Assembly (NCBI GenBank): GCA_019916065.1
Contig: CM034239.1
Span: forward strand, 46,947,812 to 47,011,811
Reading direction: 5' to 3'
Origin: Vitellaria paradoxa
Taxonomy: Eukaryota > Streptophyta > Magnoliopsida > Ericales > Sapotaceae
Length of the DNA: 64,000 nt
The stretch's first letter is position 1, and every line of letters begins with the position of its first letter. The position numbers were made by a program, and so were the translations under genes. Below the pieces are notes generated by a model. That model saw only the letters and a list, made by a program, of their open reading frames with translations, had not been told where the DNA came from and searched no databases. Positions 23,942-36,516 of this stretch are shown piece by piece.

Positions 23942-25988
23942 CTAGCCTCCAATTGATTGCAATATTTTGTTCACCAACTTGTCCAAATTCAAGGAAGATG
24001 AGCCACTCAAACCGCTTGCTTCTTCCGCCAATTTCTTAAGCTTCATAGCCTTCTCCTTCATTTTCTTCCCCTTCTCTCCTCTCATCAACTCTCTTACAAG
24101 TTTCTCTACTTCATCTCTCTTCACATCATTATTAATCTCCACTCCAACCTCCCACTCATTACACATATACCTACAGTTTGTTTGTTGATCGGCAATAAAC
24201 GGCCAACAAATCATTGGTACTCCCGAAGACAAACTCTCAATAATTGAATTCCATCCGCCGTGCGTTAAGAATCCTCCAATTGATGGGTGGTTCAAGACTT
24301 CCTCTTGTGGACACCAACTTACTATTAGGCCTCTTTCTTTAATTTCTTCCATAAATGCAAAAGGCAAAATTGCAGAGTCACCCATCATCAGATCAGGCCT
24401 AACTATCCACAAGAAGTAATAGTTGCTATTAGCAAGTCCCCATGCAAACTCCAACAATTGTTGTTTCGTCACGACTGTAATGCTACCAAAATTTACGTAA
24501 ATCACAGAGTTGGATTCTTTGGACTCTAACCATTGAAGACACTCTGATTCTTCTTTCCATAAATTGTATCCAATAGCTTTTGATGATATTTTGTCCTCTG
24601 ATATCTGATCCAAAAGTAATTGGAGAGGTCCAATGGCATAGACAAATGGTAGCATGGATGAGAGAACGTCCAATAGATCTTGCTCCAAGGCATCAAAAGT
24701 TTGAAGAATATTTGCAAAAGCTTTGGTAGCTTTGGAGGTTGCTTCCACGCAGAATTTGAAAAATACATCATCAGGGTCTGTGGTTTGGACAAAACTTGGT
24801 AGATCTTTTAGTCGAATTCCTTTCATTCCTGGAATCCAGTCTATAACAGTGTCTAGGTACCCATTTGTTAGATAACTTTCATCTGCAATTACACAAATAA
24901 CATCAACTTGGAACTAATGCCATTCAATTATTGGAATTAATATATCTAAATTTATACTCATTAAAATATTGTTGCAAGAGTAATGTGATACTATCAGAAT
25001 ATTTGTGCTGTTTATATGAAAAAAGAAACAACCAGAATGATAAAGCAAAACAGTAAAATTGTATTCTAGTTAATTTAAAACTAAATCTCATGAAGCTACA
25101 TTTTAATTTCAAGAATATTATTACCTAAATAATTTATCAAAAAAAATTATCAGAATAATATCAAAAATTATAAACTTATCGTTTTAGATAAAAACGTTCT
25201 CTAAGATATGTTTTAATTGTAAAACTATCAATTCACAGTTTTTCGATAAATTCTTATAACGAAGTAGTATTGCCTTTTTCTTTCTATTCTTAATCCTTTT
25301 CAAAGGTGTAAGATTGGTAGTATAATAGATGCAATTGAAATTTTAGAGACAGTCGTACTTGGACAAAAATAATATCAAATGGGTGATTTTCTAAAAAATT
25401 CTGGTCCTATACTAACCTAACCTAACCCAAAGCGAGCGAAAGTGTGGTCCATTTTTTTCTTATTACGGTTCATTATTTTAGTTATTTCACTTTCAAGTAA
25501 ATTTTGTATGGTAGGACATCATTTTACTTGTGTGTGTGTGTATATATATATATACCTTTTAGAGGTGTAAGACCTTTGTCCCGTAGAGCACGTAGTTGAT
25601 AAACGCCCATGAAAGCACAGGCAGAGATACTCCAGAAAAGTATGATAGCTATTCCAAGTTGTTCACCAGCCGTGATGGTGAATGGCATGAACCCATCCGA
25701 GACAATACAGGTTACTGATTGACAAAGAGAGATTAAGTCTTGGGTTGCGTTGGCATGATCCGACGAGGGCAAACCATCTGGGATTGTTTTGAATTGGAAA
25801 TCAGGCAATCCATCGAGAGAATTAGGTCCTCTGGCTCTGATGAAGCGCTTGTGGTTGTACTCTGTGTTGACAAAAGTTATGTGAAAGCCCTTGGAGTGGA
25901 GGAGCTTCGCTAGTTTCAGCATTGCTTTGATGTGGCTTTGAGCTGGGTATGCGACGCAGACGAGGTGAGGCTTGCGAGTCACTTCCAT
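23942..25988 (-). CDS. UGT85-type UDP-glycosyltransferase (open frame, two exons), unit 2
   Basis: Predicted 457-aa family-1 (GT1) glycosyltransferase that would transfer a sugar from a UDP-sugar to a small acceptor in the cytosol; the acceptor cannot be read from sequence. Exon 1 is 25,988-25,556, intron 25,555-24,883 (673 bp, GT-AG, phase 1), exon 2 24,882-23,942; joining keeps the frame. Visible residues: catalytic His19 in 'PAQSHI', likely partner Asp98 in 'CIVSDG', and a full 44-residue PSPG donor box at residues 334-377 beginning 'WCPQEEVLNHPS', with 'THGGWNS' and ending 'ADQ'. Odd points: about 24 residues between 'SLCQSV' and 'TCIVSD' are missing relative to units 1 and 3 (in-frame deletion near 25,710-25,716), and five C-terminal residues are lost by an early stop. 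Family members usually have about 480 residues. The start ATG is the first in the conserved N-terminal motif. It may be functional, but the deletion lies near the acceptor pocket. Confidence 0.88.
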
Positions 25989-26074
25989 GGTGTGGAGTGG
26001 CTACAATGTGCAAGCTGATCCTCTCTTTGACTGCAATGGCAAACGTTTATACAAGAACAATGCAAACTATGACC

Positions 26075-26081
26075 ATTTATA
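26075..26081 (-). promoter_or_regulatory. TATA-like box of the unit 2 UGT
   Basis: On the minus strand 'cctataaatgg' lies about 90 bp upstream of the start codon. The same sequence stands at the same distance in units 1 and 3. Spacing fits a plant TATA box with a short 5' leader; no transcript evidence. Confidence 0.4.
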
Positions 26082-26229
26082 GGAAGACATTTGTTATAAA
26101 AATGGCGTCCGCATTTTTGAACTGTCAATTTTACCATTCTCCCATCTTTTTTGAAAGTTCCAGTCCACTACTATTTACCTCTAAAAAAATCGCACGAAAG
26201 TTCTTTTCACCCAATAAATATTGTTAGAA

Positions 26230-27840
26230 ATAAATGTTATTTCAAATTAAATATAAGAATAGTAAGTCAAAAAAAATGATAATTTTATAATGTTATTTAA
26301 TGAAAAAAATTAAAGTGGAGTATAGGTTACTTGTAGAGTGCAAAATAAACTCAACTTTTTACTCTTTTGTTTTATTTTATATTTTTGATGGTTGAGAAAT
26401 CTTCAAGAGCAATAAAAGAATAAATGCCACAACACATTTTTGATGGTTGAGCAATAGAAGAATAAATGCCACAACACATTTTTTATGGTTGAGAAATCTT
26501 CAAAAAAATTAGAAGAATAAATGTTTCAAGAACAATAGAAGAATAAATGCCAAAACACATTTTTGATGGTTGAGAAATCTGCAGGAACAATAGAAAAATA
26601 AATGCCACAACACTAACAAGCAAGGTATTGTGAAAGTACCAAGTAAAAAAAGCTAAAACCGATTAGAGATAGCAAGCAAAGAATAAACCCCAAAAGTAAG
26701 ATTGATAAGGCTGAAACACAAACCATGCATGTATATATATATATATATGTGTGTATAACCCACATTTAGACTTGGCCGAAATATAGCAAAGCAACAGAGC
26801 AGTTTCGACTAATTTCGTGTATTGATATTATTCTCTGAAGTTCAATCGGGATTAGGTAAATATTAATTTCTACAAAAAATATGACCAAAATCCCAGAAAA
26901 TATATTTTGTGAATTTTTTCATTTAAAATTTGACGTAGAACAAAAATGAATCGTCTCGTGTGGCTTTCCAAGTTAGACCAAAAGGCTGCTAGTTAGGAAT
27001 TTTGAAATTCAACAAAGACAAGCAGTAATTCACGAAAAGTTAGTAGACAATTCTATAAATAATTAATAATTGTATTCAATAAAAAGACGAATCTGCCCCA
27101 ACAACTATAATGTATATACATAAAAAAAAAATGACCTAGCCATAAGAAATGACAGATATGTCTAAAATTTATCATAATACATAAATATGGAATAATTGCA
27201 GAATTAAAAAGAAATAAAAATAAATCAATACAGGATTGACAATCAATTTGAATTTCTACCTTAACAGCATTTGTTAATTTAAAAATTTATAGAAAAAATA
27301 GTAAAACCTTCAATTTATGGCTCTAAATGACAGCATTTAATCACTAGAAAACCTATATTGCAATCATAAGTTGTAAAAATTATTTTTCTTTGAAAATATA
27401 TCTAAAATTCACATATCATTCATTTGAATCAAATACATGTGTACAAATTATCAAAAGCACCCTGAACTTCATGATATAGTATAAAATTATATATTTTTGA
27501 TAAATTAAAAGTAGTCGGCAGATAAATGCTGACATCTAATATATTATTCTAAAAAAAGATTTCAGTCACATGAAAAGAAACAATACGAGTAATTTCGTAA
27601 AGACACAATCCAATTGATAAGGAATTAAAAACAAAGTCTCCAAGTTGGGCATATCTAATTTGGGAGAAGAAATGAATCCAAAACGCTGTAATCGTCAGTA
27701 GAGGAGAGATTAGTATTACTTGTGATGTTAGTCTTGTAACTTTAATCTTGTAAGCTATTAGATTAAAATCAGATGGTTTACAATAAAAATAAATTAAAAA
27801 TTTTTAAACTTATTTTTGTTGTGAACTGTTCAATTTTAAT
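26230..27840. other. Upstream non-coding DNA, unit 2
   Basis: No supported gene. Contains the tandem repeat at 26,383-26,612, an (AT)n run near 26,732 and unit 2-specific sequence, then returns to similarity with the unit 1 end from about 26,900. Confidence 0.5.
26383..26612. repeat. Imperfect minisatellite
   Basis: About four copies of a 50-70-bp motif built from 'tttttgatggttgag', 'aaatcttcaag' and 'gaataaatgccacaacac'. Present only in unit 2. Confidence 0.75.
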
Positions 27841-27908
27841 CACACAGCTCACAAGGTGATGTTAAGAGTTGTAACCCCCCAGTCGTATGTGATTATTTTA
27901 ATAGGCCC

Positions 27909-28085
27909 TCTTATTTTTTTAAATAAAGTTACACCTATCGCTATTTTCTCTCACACCATTCATCGCTCAATTTTACACCATTAATTTTCAAATAGGGTCT
28001 TATTTTTTTAAATAAAGTTACACCTATCGCTATTTTCTCTCACACCATTCATCGCTCAATTTTACACCATTAATTTTCAAATAGG
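27909..28085. repeat. 89-bp tandem duplication at the start of unit 3
   Basis: Two direct copies of an 89-bp stretch containing 'aaataaagttacacctatcg' (starts near 27,921 and 28,010). Other units have one copy. Confidence 0.8.
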
Positions 28086-28555
28086 GAATAACATCTTACG
28101 ACTGTGATAATTTTGAATAAAATACACTAATCATTACTTGCAATCACTAATACAAAATAAGCGAGGAGTGACTAATGTTAGATAAAAGATGGTAAGAGTA
28201 GAATTTTTATTTTTATTTTTTGTGATTTTTGGAAGCCGGTCACTATTTATGTATTTATAATGATTTAAGTCATACCCAAAAAATTTACTTGTGAATAAGT
28301 CACACTTGCAACAAAAAGACAAAAAAGGACATCACGCGTTTTTCACTACATTTCAAAACTGCCAGTTTTATCCGAAAATAGTGCACACTTTACTCATAAC
28401 TTCCATGACTTTCCATCTTCTTTATAAAGCAAGTAAAACTGATTTTTGGAAACAAAATCAAAACTGTTTGAGAAAAATCTAATTCCGCGACTTTCCATCT
28501 TCTTTACAAAACAAGCAAAACTGATTTTTGGAAACAAAATCAAAACTATTTAGGA

Positions 28556-28760
28556 AAATAGTACCACATAATAAAATAATACCGCATAAAAAACAGTACC
28601 ACATAATAAAACATTATCGCATAAAAACAGTACCGCATAAAAAACAGTACCACATAATAAAACAGTACCGTATAAAAAACAGTACCGCATAATAAAATAG
28701 TACTGCATAATAAACAGTACCGCATAATAAAACAGTACCGCATAATAAAACAGTACTTCA
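28556..28760. repeat. Short tandem repeat of 'cagtaccgcataataaaa'
   Basis: About a dozen imperfect copies of a 16-18-bp motif inside the element at 28,222-30,122. The core 'agtaccgc' is the same sequence that forms one arm of the hairpin in the 145-bp monomers next to it. Reading frames over it are repeat artefacts. Confidence 0.85.
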
Positions 28761-28774
28761 TTAAAACAGCACAA

Positions 28775-29740
28775 TTCTTTGCATGATATAGTCATGTGGT
28801 ACTGTTTTTGAACGAGCATGCATCCTAAAAAAAAAATAGTACCGCAGACATGTGGTACTGTCACACATGCAATACTGTCGGTCATTCGTTTGATATGTGA
28901 ACTATTTTTGTGTTTACATGTGATGTTTGCATGATAGAGTCATGCGGTACTGTTTTTGAACGAGCATGCATCCTAAAAAAAATAGTACCGCAGACATGTG
29001 GTACTGTCACACATGCGGTACTATCGGTCATTCGTTTGATATGTGAACTATTTTTGTGTTTACATGTGATATTTGCATGATAGAGTCATGCGGTATTATT
29101 TTTGAACGAGCATGCATCCTAAAAAAAACAGTACCACAGACATGTGGTACTGTCACACATACGGTACTGTCGGTCATTCGTTTGATATGTGAATTATTTT
29201 TGTGTTTACATGTGATGTTTGCATGATAGAGTCATGCGGTACTGTTTTTGAACGAGCATGCATCCTAAAAAAACAGTACCGCAGACATGTGGTACTGTCA
29301 TACATGCGGTACTGTCGGTTATTCGTTTGATATGTGAACTATTTTTGTGTTTAAATGTGATGTTTGCATGATAGTCATACGGTACTATTTTTGAACGAGC
29401 ATGCATCCTAAAAAAAATAGTACCGCAGACATGTGGTACTGTCACACATGCGGTACTGTCGGTTATTCGTTTGATATGTGAACTATTTTTATGTTTAAAT
29501 GTGATGTTTGCATGATAGAGTCATGCGGTACTGTTTTTGAACGAGCATGCATCCTAAAAAAAACAGTACCGTAGACATGTGGTACTATCACACATGCGGT
29601 ACTGTCGGTTATTCGTTTGATATGTGAACTATTTTTGTGTTTAAATGTGATATTTGCATGATAGAGTCATTCGGTACTGTTTTTGAACGAGCATGCATCC
29701 TAAAAAGAAACAGTACCGCAGTCATGTGTTTAAATACGTA
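28775..29740. repeat. 145-bp hairpin-forming tandem array (7 copies)
   Basis: Monomers of 143-149 bp, marked by 'gaacgagcatgcatcc' near 28,811, 28,960, 29,106, 29,250, 29,394, 29,536 and 29,686. Within a monomer 'gcggtactgttttt' faces 'aaaaacagtaccgc' across a loop of about 20 nt, giving a 14-bp stem where both arms are intact; a second inverted pair is 'gtaccgcagacatg' with 'catgtggtac'. Confidence 0.88.
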
Positions 29741-30129
29741 ATCCAGATCCGTATATATTCATTCGACCGACGTTAATATCATAGCACAAACTCGCGTAAT
29801 CCGTGTATATTCCTTTGTATATAATCCTTTAATAGATTTTTATCTCACCATATCTTTACGCGATTTATAAGGAATGAAACAAAAATGGAAAACGTGATTT
29901 TCGGTTCCCTAATTTTCGGCAACTTCATCTCAGTTAATTATAGAAAAAGAGCAGTTAAGTCATATTATAAATTATATTTAAAACAAACTCGTGGGACCCA
30001 CTCAAAAGTATGACTTAAATACAAAACTTTTCACATTAATGTGACTTAAAAGTAATACTTTTTTTTAAGTGTGACTAATAACTTTAAAAGATTACCAAGT
30101 ATGACTTGGATACAATTTTCCGTTATTTT

Positions 30130-30545
30130 TTTAACTCAAGCCAATCAACCGGTTCGGCCTTTTTGTCACTTAGCGCTAAGCAGCGTCAGCAAACCTTTGT
30201 TTATTATTGGGCAGGCACCCAAAAAAAAAAAAAAGAAAAGAAATTGTTTTTTGTTTATTATTGGGCCGGCACCCAAAATAAAAAAAAAAAGAAAAGAAAT
30301 TGTTCCCACAAAACAAATGTACGTAACAATCAACCAACCGGTTCGGCCTTTTTGTCACTTAGCGCTAAGCAGCGTCAGCAAACCTTTGTTTATTATTGGG
30401 CCGGCACCAAAAAAAAAAAATAAAAAAAAAGAAAAGAAATTGTTCCCATAAAACAAATGTACGTAACAATCAACCAACCAGTTCGGCCTTTTTGTCACTT
30501 AGCGCTAAGCAGCGTCAGCAAACCTTTGTTTATTATTGGGCATTC
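30130..30545. repeat. Threefold local repeat in unit 3
   Basis: Three copies of a segment containing 'cactta' + 'gcgctaagcagcgtcagc' (starts near 30,170, 30,356 and 30,496), each followed by an A-rich tract. Units 1, 2 and 4 have one copy. About 600 bp present in unit 1 (440-1,070) is missing just after it. Reading frames here are repeat artefacts. Confidence 0.85.
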
Positions 30546-30608
30546 AATGTAACAAAGGAAGATGATCAGAATCCGCCAACCCACCATTCTTGAGCTATGA
30601 TTGGCTCT

Positions 30609-31143
30609 GGCAGCGGGGAAGCCACGTGGAGGCCGGGGAGCGGCCCCTCAAAATTTTCAATGTAAAATTACTAAAATACTCTTTTATTATTTTAATTTTT
30701 TTTAATTATATTAAATAAAAATTAAAATATTTTGGCTTTATTAAAATTTTAAAATTAACTCAAAATTTTTTAACATAAAAGAAGTTTACAAGATTCAAAC
30801 TTAGTATTTTTTGTGAAATAAAGTGTATCATTTCAATACACTATTGTATACTTTTGTTTATACTATCAGTAAATTTAGTATATAACACAATAAATTTTAT
30901 AGATAATAAAATTTAATAATAATTATATATATATTTTTTATAGCGAGAGATATCTCTAATAAATTTCAGGTGCTTGAATTATTAACCATGATAAGTATAT
31001 TCATTATTAATACTCAAGAATAATTTATTTTTTCTTTAAAAATAATATCATTTTTCTCCTATTCTTAATCTAAAAATAATTCGATCGTTGTTCCTTTTTT
31101 AGGTGCTCGTTGCTCTCTCAGTAAAAATTTTAACCCCACCCCT
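30609..31143. mobile_element. Non-autonomous DNA element, unit 3 copy
   Basis: 535-bp counterpart of 1,305-1,866 at the same position in the unit. Flanked by 'gctct' (30,604-30,608) and 'gcttt' (31,144-31,148). Unit 2 is empty at this place. No coding capacity. Confidence 0.5.
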
Positions 31144-31148
31144 GCTTT

Positions 31149-32798
31149 GGGATTACAAAATGGAAAAGAGAGAAGTCACAGAGGAGTGAAAATGAGAAAA
31201 TTTGTGTGAAAAAGAATTTAATACTATCTTTGTTTGGTTTCATAATAATAGTGAAGAAAGAAATAAGGAAAAAAGTTCCTTTTGTTTGATCATGGAAAGA
31301 AAAAAAAGAAGGATAAGTTAAGAAATTAACATGATAAGCAAATAAAAAATATAGACCAAACGAGAAGAAAATAGGAAGAAAAGTCAAATTTGTCCTTATT
31401 TTTTTCTCTATTTTTTTTCTTCTATTGAAGATGTGTTTGGCGAAGTGAAAAAAGGTAAAAAACTCCAAAAACTTCTAAAACTCGCTAACATATTTTATAC
31501 TCATTGTACTTCGTGAATTTTTTTATAAATATATATATATATATATTTTAATAAATTTTTATGAATCACAATAATTTTTAACAATCCCCAATAACAATTT
31601 CACAAATTATAATAATTTTTCTATAAATCTCAAAAACTTTTCAACAATTTTCCAAAAATATGACCAAAATCTGTTAGAACAGATCTCTAAAATCCGTCGA
31701 AACGGTTTCTCCCTCCAACATTCTGACGCAAATGTTAAAAAGTTTAACAACTTTCAAAAATGTTATGACATAAATTCGTCGGAACGGAGGCAAAAAACCA
31801 TCTGAATGGTTTTTCTCTCTAATATTTTAATACAAAAGTCAATAAATTATATTATACATATCTAAAAAACATAATTTGGTGGTTGAATAAATATTACACA
31901 AATCACATTTTTTATTATTTTTCAACACTTCAAACGCACCCTAAATTATCAAACCACTCAAAGAGAAGAAAAATTTTTTAAAATTTTCTAGATCTCTCTT
32001 TCACTTTTCTTCTGCCCTAACCAAATAGAATATGAAAAATGATGGCTAACAATAATTGGATTAGAGATGGCCTGTTATTATGAGAAAGTTAGATTACGAG
32101 ATTCATGTTAAACCTAGGAAAAAAAATTAATATACTAATCTTGTAATAACAACCATTATCTTCTTTGGACTTCTAAGATTTGAATGCTCCATCATTTTAT
32201 ATCACCATAGTCACAGTTGATTGTGAAAATTAGATTATTAATTGATTTAATAATTTTTACTATTAAATATGATCAAATAAATATTTTATTCTAATTTTAT
32301 TTCATTTTTGATTGAATATGGAAAATTATAATTTTATTTTATTATCGAAGAATTTTTCTTTATATCTATCAAGCTTTTTTTTTCCTTTTTTTGCAATTTT
32401 TAATCATTTAAAAAATTTTGTTGATTTGTTTTTTTTAACGTGAATAATATGCTTAAACAATACAAGCACATATTAATAATAATAATGATAATAATAATAA
32501 TAATAATACAAGTTTTTTGTGACAAAAGAACAAAAGACTACCAAAAATATTAGCTAAAAAGCTAAAGACTCTTGTTGCTTAAAAAAAAAAGCATATATAA
32601 ACTTTTTGATGGTTTTATAGAGAGAGAGAGATGATGATCCATAGAGAGCAAACCTCAATCGTGTAATGTCTATAGCATTTATAGGTGTAATGGGGGAGAT
32701 TTTCCGGAGAGAGAGAGAGTATGTTTTGATAATGTAATGAGTAAACTTGAATTGTGTAAATGTCTTTTACATTTAGGTGTAAAATTACTAATGTATTA
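31149..32798. other. Non-coding DNA with microsatellites, unit 3
   Basis: Collinear with unit 1 about 1,872-3,516. (AT)n near 31,530 and (ATA)n near 32,470-32,508. No supported gene. Confidence 0.55.
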
Positions 32799-33119
32799 GG
32801 TAACATTTGATTTATTTTTTATTTCTATTTTATGTGTTAAAAATCTTAAAACGAAAAAATAGAAAATATTTTATTTTTCTTGTTTTAAAAATCTCTTTAT
32901 TTCTTGTTAAAAACTTTCAAAATAACTTTTTGTTATTTTTTTTATTTCATGTATAAATTTATTTTCTGTTCTCGAAAATAAATTTTGAAAACAAATGTAA
33001 CTAAATGAATTTTGAATTATTTTTTTTTATTTTTAAAAATATGAAATGAAAAATGAGTTCAAAAAAAATATAAAATAAAAATATAAAATAAAAAATAAAA
33101 AAATAAACTAAATGACACC
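32799..33119. mobile_element. Tourist-like MITE, unit 3 copy A
   Basis: Counterpart of 3,517-3,866, preceded by TTA; the left end reads 'ggtaacatttga' and the right-end complement 'ggtgtcatttag'. Inherited by duplication. Confidence 0.55.
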
Positions 33120-36100
33120 TTCCATTCTAATTTGTTAGGATATCATTCCTCTTTCCGCATGCCACAAGTGCTCCAAGTGGTAATAAGTAAGCACTTACAC
33201 ATCGAATGACAGTTAGTGGGACATTTAATTGTGACATGTGACCCAAAAATTGATAAAGAAGTGATCATTACGCTAATTACCTTGCCTAAAGTTGTACTTT
33301 AGGATACTCAAATATGGATTTGGGTCTTGAAGTTAGTTTTAAAATTTAGGCCCGTAATATTGAATCACAGTACTTCATTAATTATGAAGTAGATTTGATG
33401 GTTTAATTAAAAGAATAATAATTTTTTGAGTTTCAAGGGTAAATTAATAAATAACTCATACATAAAAAAAAAGGGCTATCCATGTTCAAATACAGTATGC
33501 CGTCCCCTGCGCCGGAATGAGAAAACGCAACCATAAAAAAAGACTGCCGTAGTCGCCGGTGCTGAAAATAGAGAACCAAAAAAACGAAAAAGGCACTGCT
33601 CGTGGTCGCACCGTTGTCCTCTTCGTCTGAAATGATTGTCCACGCTGAAGAAGGAAAGGCATTCATATGCATTCTAACCAATTATCCACATTACTAAAAC
33701 AGACCAAAAAAGAGTGAAACTCTAAAGGTCAGTAGATTTCTTTCATTTTTCATGTAATACTCCTTGTTCAAATAGAGATGCAACCTTCCAAAATCAGAAT
33801 CAAAATCATTCAAAGTAACCCCTATTCTGGTCAGATTATATCTGCAACTAAACTTACGTGGTTAAACATTATTACCAAAACCATTTTCCTCTCATCTCTG
33901 AGTTCGGAAGAGCGGAGAAGAAAGAATAAAAAAAACAATGATTTACCCTTGAAATCCTAAAAACTATTAATTTTAAATTGAACCGTCAAATTAATTTTAA
34001 AATTATTAAATGAATGAGATTTAACTTTACGAGCTTGAATTTTAAAATTAACGTCAAGCTCGTACATCTCCTCAAATATACCCATCAAGTGACTACCTAA
34101 GTGCATGTTTCTAAATTAATTGAAATAATTTTTCTTCCTAATTGAAAACTCCCTTTAGCAACTAAGATTGGGATAATTATTTTGTAACAAAATATTTTAT
34201 CCCAATTAGATTTTGATTACTTATACTTATTATTGTGTCATGTGACAATAGTGATATATATATATATTTTTTTTAACGTTTAACATACATAAATTATATT
34301 TTATGAACCCCAAGAAGCACAAATTGATGGAAAGCAATTAGAAATGTAAACAGGTAGAGTACTCGTCTAATTAGTTAATCCTATTATCAAATCTATTTAT
34401 TTTTTGTTTATCATTACCATCCCAAACTCGTTTATTTTTTTAATTGAAATCCCAAACTCGTCCTGTTCTAAACTTGCGAAACCTATCCCAAACTCATAAA
34501 ACCCGTTTATATTTAATTGGTCAAATTATTGATTAAGTACCTGTTAAATATCTTATTTAAGATAAAAATAAAAAAATTAGTGAGTGACAAAATTATTAAA
34601 TTTATTAAATTGAACAAGTTCATTGGTCAAAAGACCATCAATTTTTTTAAATGTAAAACAAATATATTATAAATAATAGAAATCTATGTAAAAAACATAT
34701 TTTTTGATTTGACATTTATCTCAATCATTACTAAAAGATTTTAAATTAATATTTTAAAAAATGTAACAATATTTGTAATAAATAATAAAATTTTATACCT
34801 TAATATTTTTTTATTAATGATTTTTATTTTTATATGTTATTTTTACACTTTTTTTTGTAAGTTTGTTTTATAAATTTAAATTTGAGTTATTTACACCCCA
34901 AATTATATTTCTGTACCTTCAAACATGAGCAATTGCTAGTAATATACAAAATACACAGGAGCATGCCTTGGAACAATATAATAGCAATCACAGTCCATAA
35001 AGGACTTTCAAATCCAATATAGAATAATCCATGATATATGAAAATAACACATAACAAACCATAAATTAAATAAGTTCAAATGAATTATCTCAACAAAATT
35101 AAGACAAGTTGCCAACGAAGCATCAAAGATCCAAACTATTAGTCCGAGTAAGATACCAATTGGTCTTGGCTTAAGAATTTCAAAAATTTTATTTTAGGGA
35201 TAAAATTGTAAATATATAAATATATATATATATATTTATTTTATTTTATTAAACGGGTACTCTACGGGTATCGGGTATCGAATATCCTATAAGTATAAAC
35301 GAATATTGGGCATCAGATACCCTATAGACAAATCTCAAACCCGTCCTAGACCCACACGGATATTGAATTTCAATCCTAAACCTGTCCCAATCCCATTAAA
35401 GTAATTCCTAATGAGTTTTTGTTGAATTTGATCGAATCAAGCACACTCTATACTCGTCTCATTGACACCCTTAAAGACAATCCCAGTATTAGGGGTGCAG
35501 ATGCTGTCATTCGATATATCAAAACCGAATCCGAAAGGTAAATCATCGGTTTCAACAGTTTTGATGCTGGAATTATCATATCGTTCAACTAATGAAAATG
35601 GACAAAATCTAATTACTAACTTTGATTTATTTTAATTTAATTTAACATCATTCAAAATTTTATTTTAAATTTAACTAAAAAGTTTCAATTAAAATTTGAT
35701 TATAAATGCGTAAATTAACTGTTACAAGTAAAAATAGAAAAATCAAAATAAAATTTAATATACAATTTAAGGATATTGAGCGTAATTTATTCGGAAATAA
35801 TAAAAAATACGACACCTTCCTTATGGACTTATACGAAAGGGCCTCAACTTGTAACATATTAAAGAATTAATTGCAAAGTGAGATAATTGAGAGAAATCAG
35901 AAACACATTCTAACTAAGTTGGCTTTTGGAGTTCTAAAAATGTTGAAAAAAAAAGTTAAAAATTAATGTAAAAAGTAATACGCAACGAAATTTGATTGGA
36001 AAGAGATTGAGAATTTTGAAAATTTTTGAAAATTTTCAACAAAAATTAGACTAATAAATTATCTTAATAATAGAAAATATATAGAAATATTAACTAACCT

Positions 36101-36197
36101 GGATTATGATTTTAAGGGCTTAACAGCAAATAATAAAAAGTAGACAGAAAATGAAAATCATAGAAGCATATCCAATCAAATTGAACTTAAAATTTTC
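33120..36197. other. Non-coding DNA, unit 3
   Basis: No supported gene. Collinear with unit 1 apart from the solo LTR, whose empty site is near 33,825. An (AT)n run lies near 35,222. Confidence 0.5.
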
Positions 36198-36516
36198 AGT
36201 GTTATTTATTTTGTTTTTTTTTCTATTTTTATTTTTTATTTTCTGTTTTGAGTTCATTTTTTATTTTTTGTTCTTTTGAAAATAAGTAAAACAGTTCAAT
36301 ACTCGGTTGGTTACTTGTCTTTTCAAAATTTGTTTTTCAAAACATAAAATGAGTTTACACATGAAATAAAAAATATCAAAAAGTTATTTTGAAAGTTTAA
36401 AAAAAAAAAGAGAAATTTCAAAATAATAGAAATAGAGTATTTTCTATTTCCTCGTTTTGAAATTTTTAACATATAAAACAAAAATAGAAAATAAGAAAAC
36501 AAACCAAATACTACCT
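36198..36516. mobile_element. Tourist-like MITE, unit 3 copy B
   Basis: Counterpart of 9,776-10,083; right-end complement 'ggtagtatttgg' followed by TTA, left end slightly degraded. Confidence 0.5.

Larger units (their letters stand above)
15641..27840. repeat. Segmental tandem duplication, unit 2
   Basis: Second copy, about 12.2 kb. It lacks the element present at 1,305-1,866 and 30,609-31,143 (the empty site is near 16,710) and about 0.75 kb that units 1 and 3 carry (unit 1 about 7,985-8,715; junction near 19,980). It has its own sequence between about 21,815 and 23,530 and between about 26,230 and 26,830. It carries the only open UGT85 gene. Confidence 0.9.
28222..30122. mobile_element. 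Hairpin-array TIR element, copy in unit 3
   Basis: A 1.9-kb segment closely matching 41,685-43,735 but inserted at a different site. Candidate 9-bp target duplications 'ttatttttt' flank it (28,213-28,221 and 30,123-30,131), though in low-complexity sequence. Subterminal inverted similarity: 'aagtcatac' and 'aagtcacactt' near the left end recur as complements near the right end. Inside are a 16-18-bp repeat block (28,556-28,760) and about seven 145-bp monomers (28,775-29,740). No protein. Duplication length and inverted ends suggest a non-autonomous Mutator-like or foldback element. Confidence 0.65.

Noticed and set aside
28546..28885. Minus-strand reading frames rich in Tyr, Phe and Cys, also at 42,011-42,332
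   Set aside because: They are translations of the 16-18-bp repeat block; the periodic peptide follows the DNA repeat, and several frames are open at once.
28775..29740. Possible CRISPR array
   Set aside because: The repeats are head-to-tail monomers of constant content with no unique spacers, in plant DNA, without cas genes.
30071..30593. Overlapping plus-strand frames in unit 3
   Set aside because: They come from the threefold local repeat and its A-rich tracts; all frames give similar artefacts.
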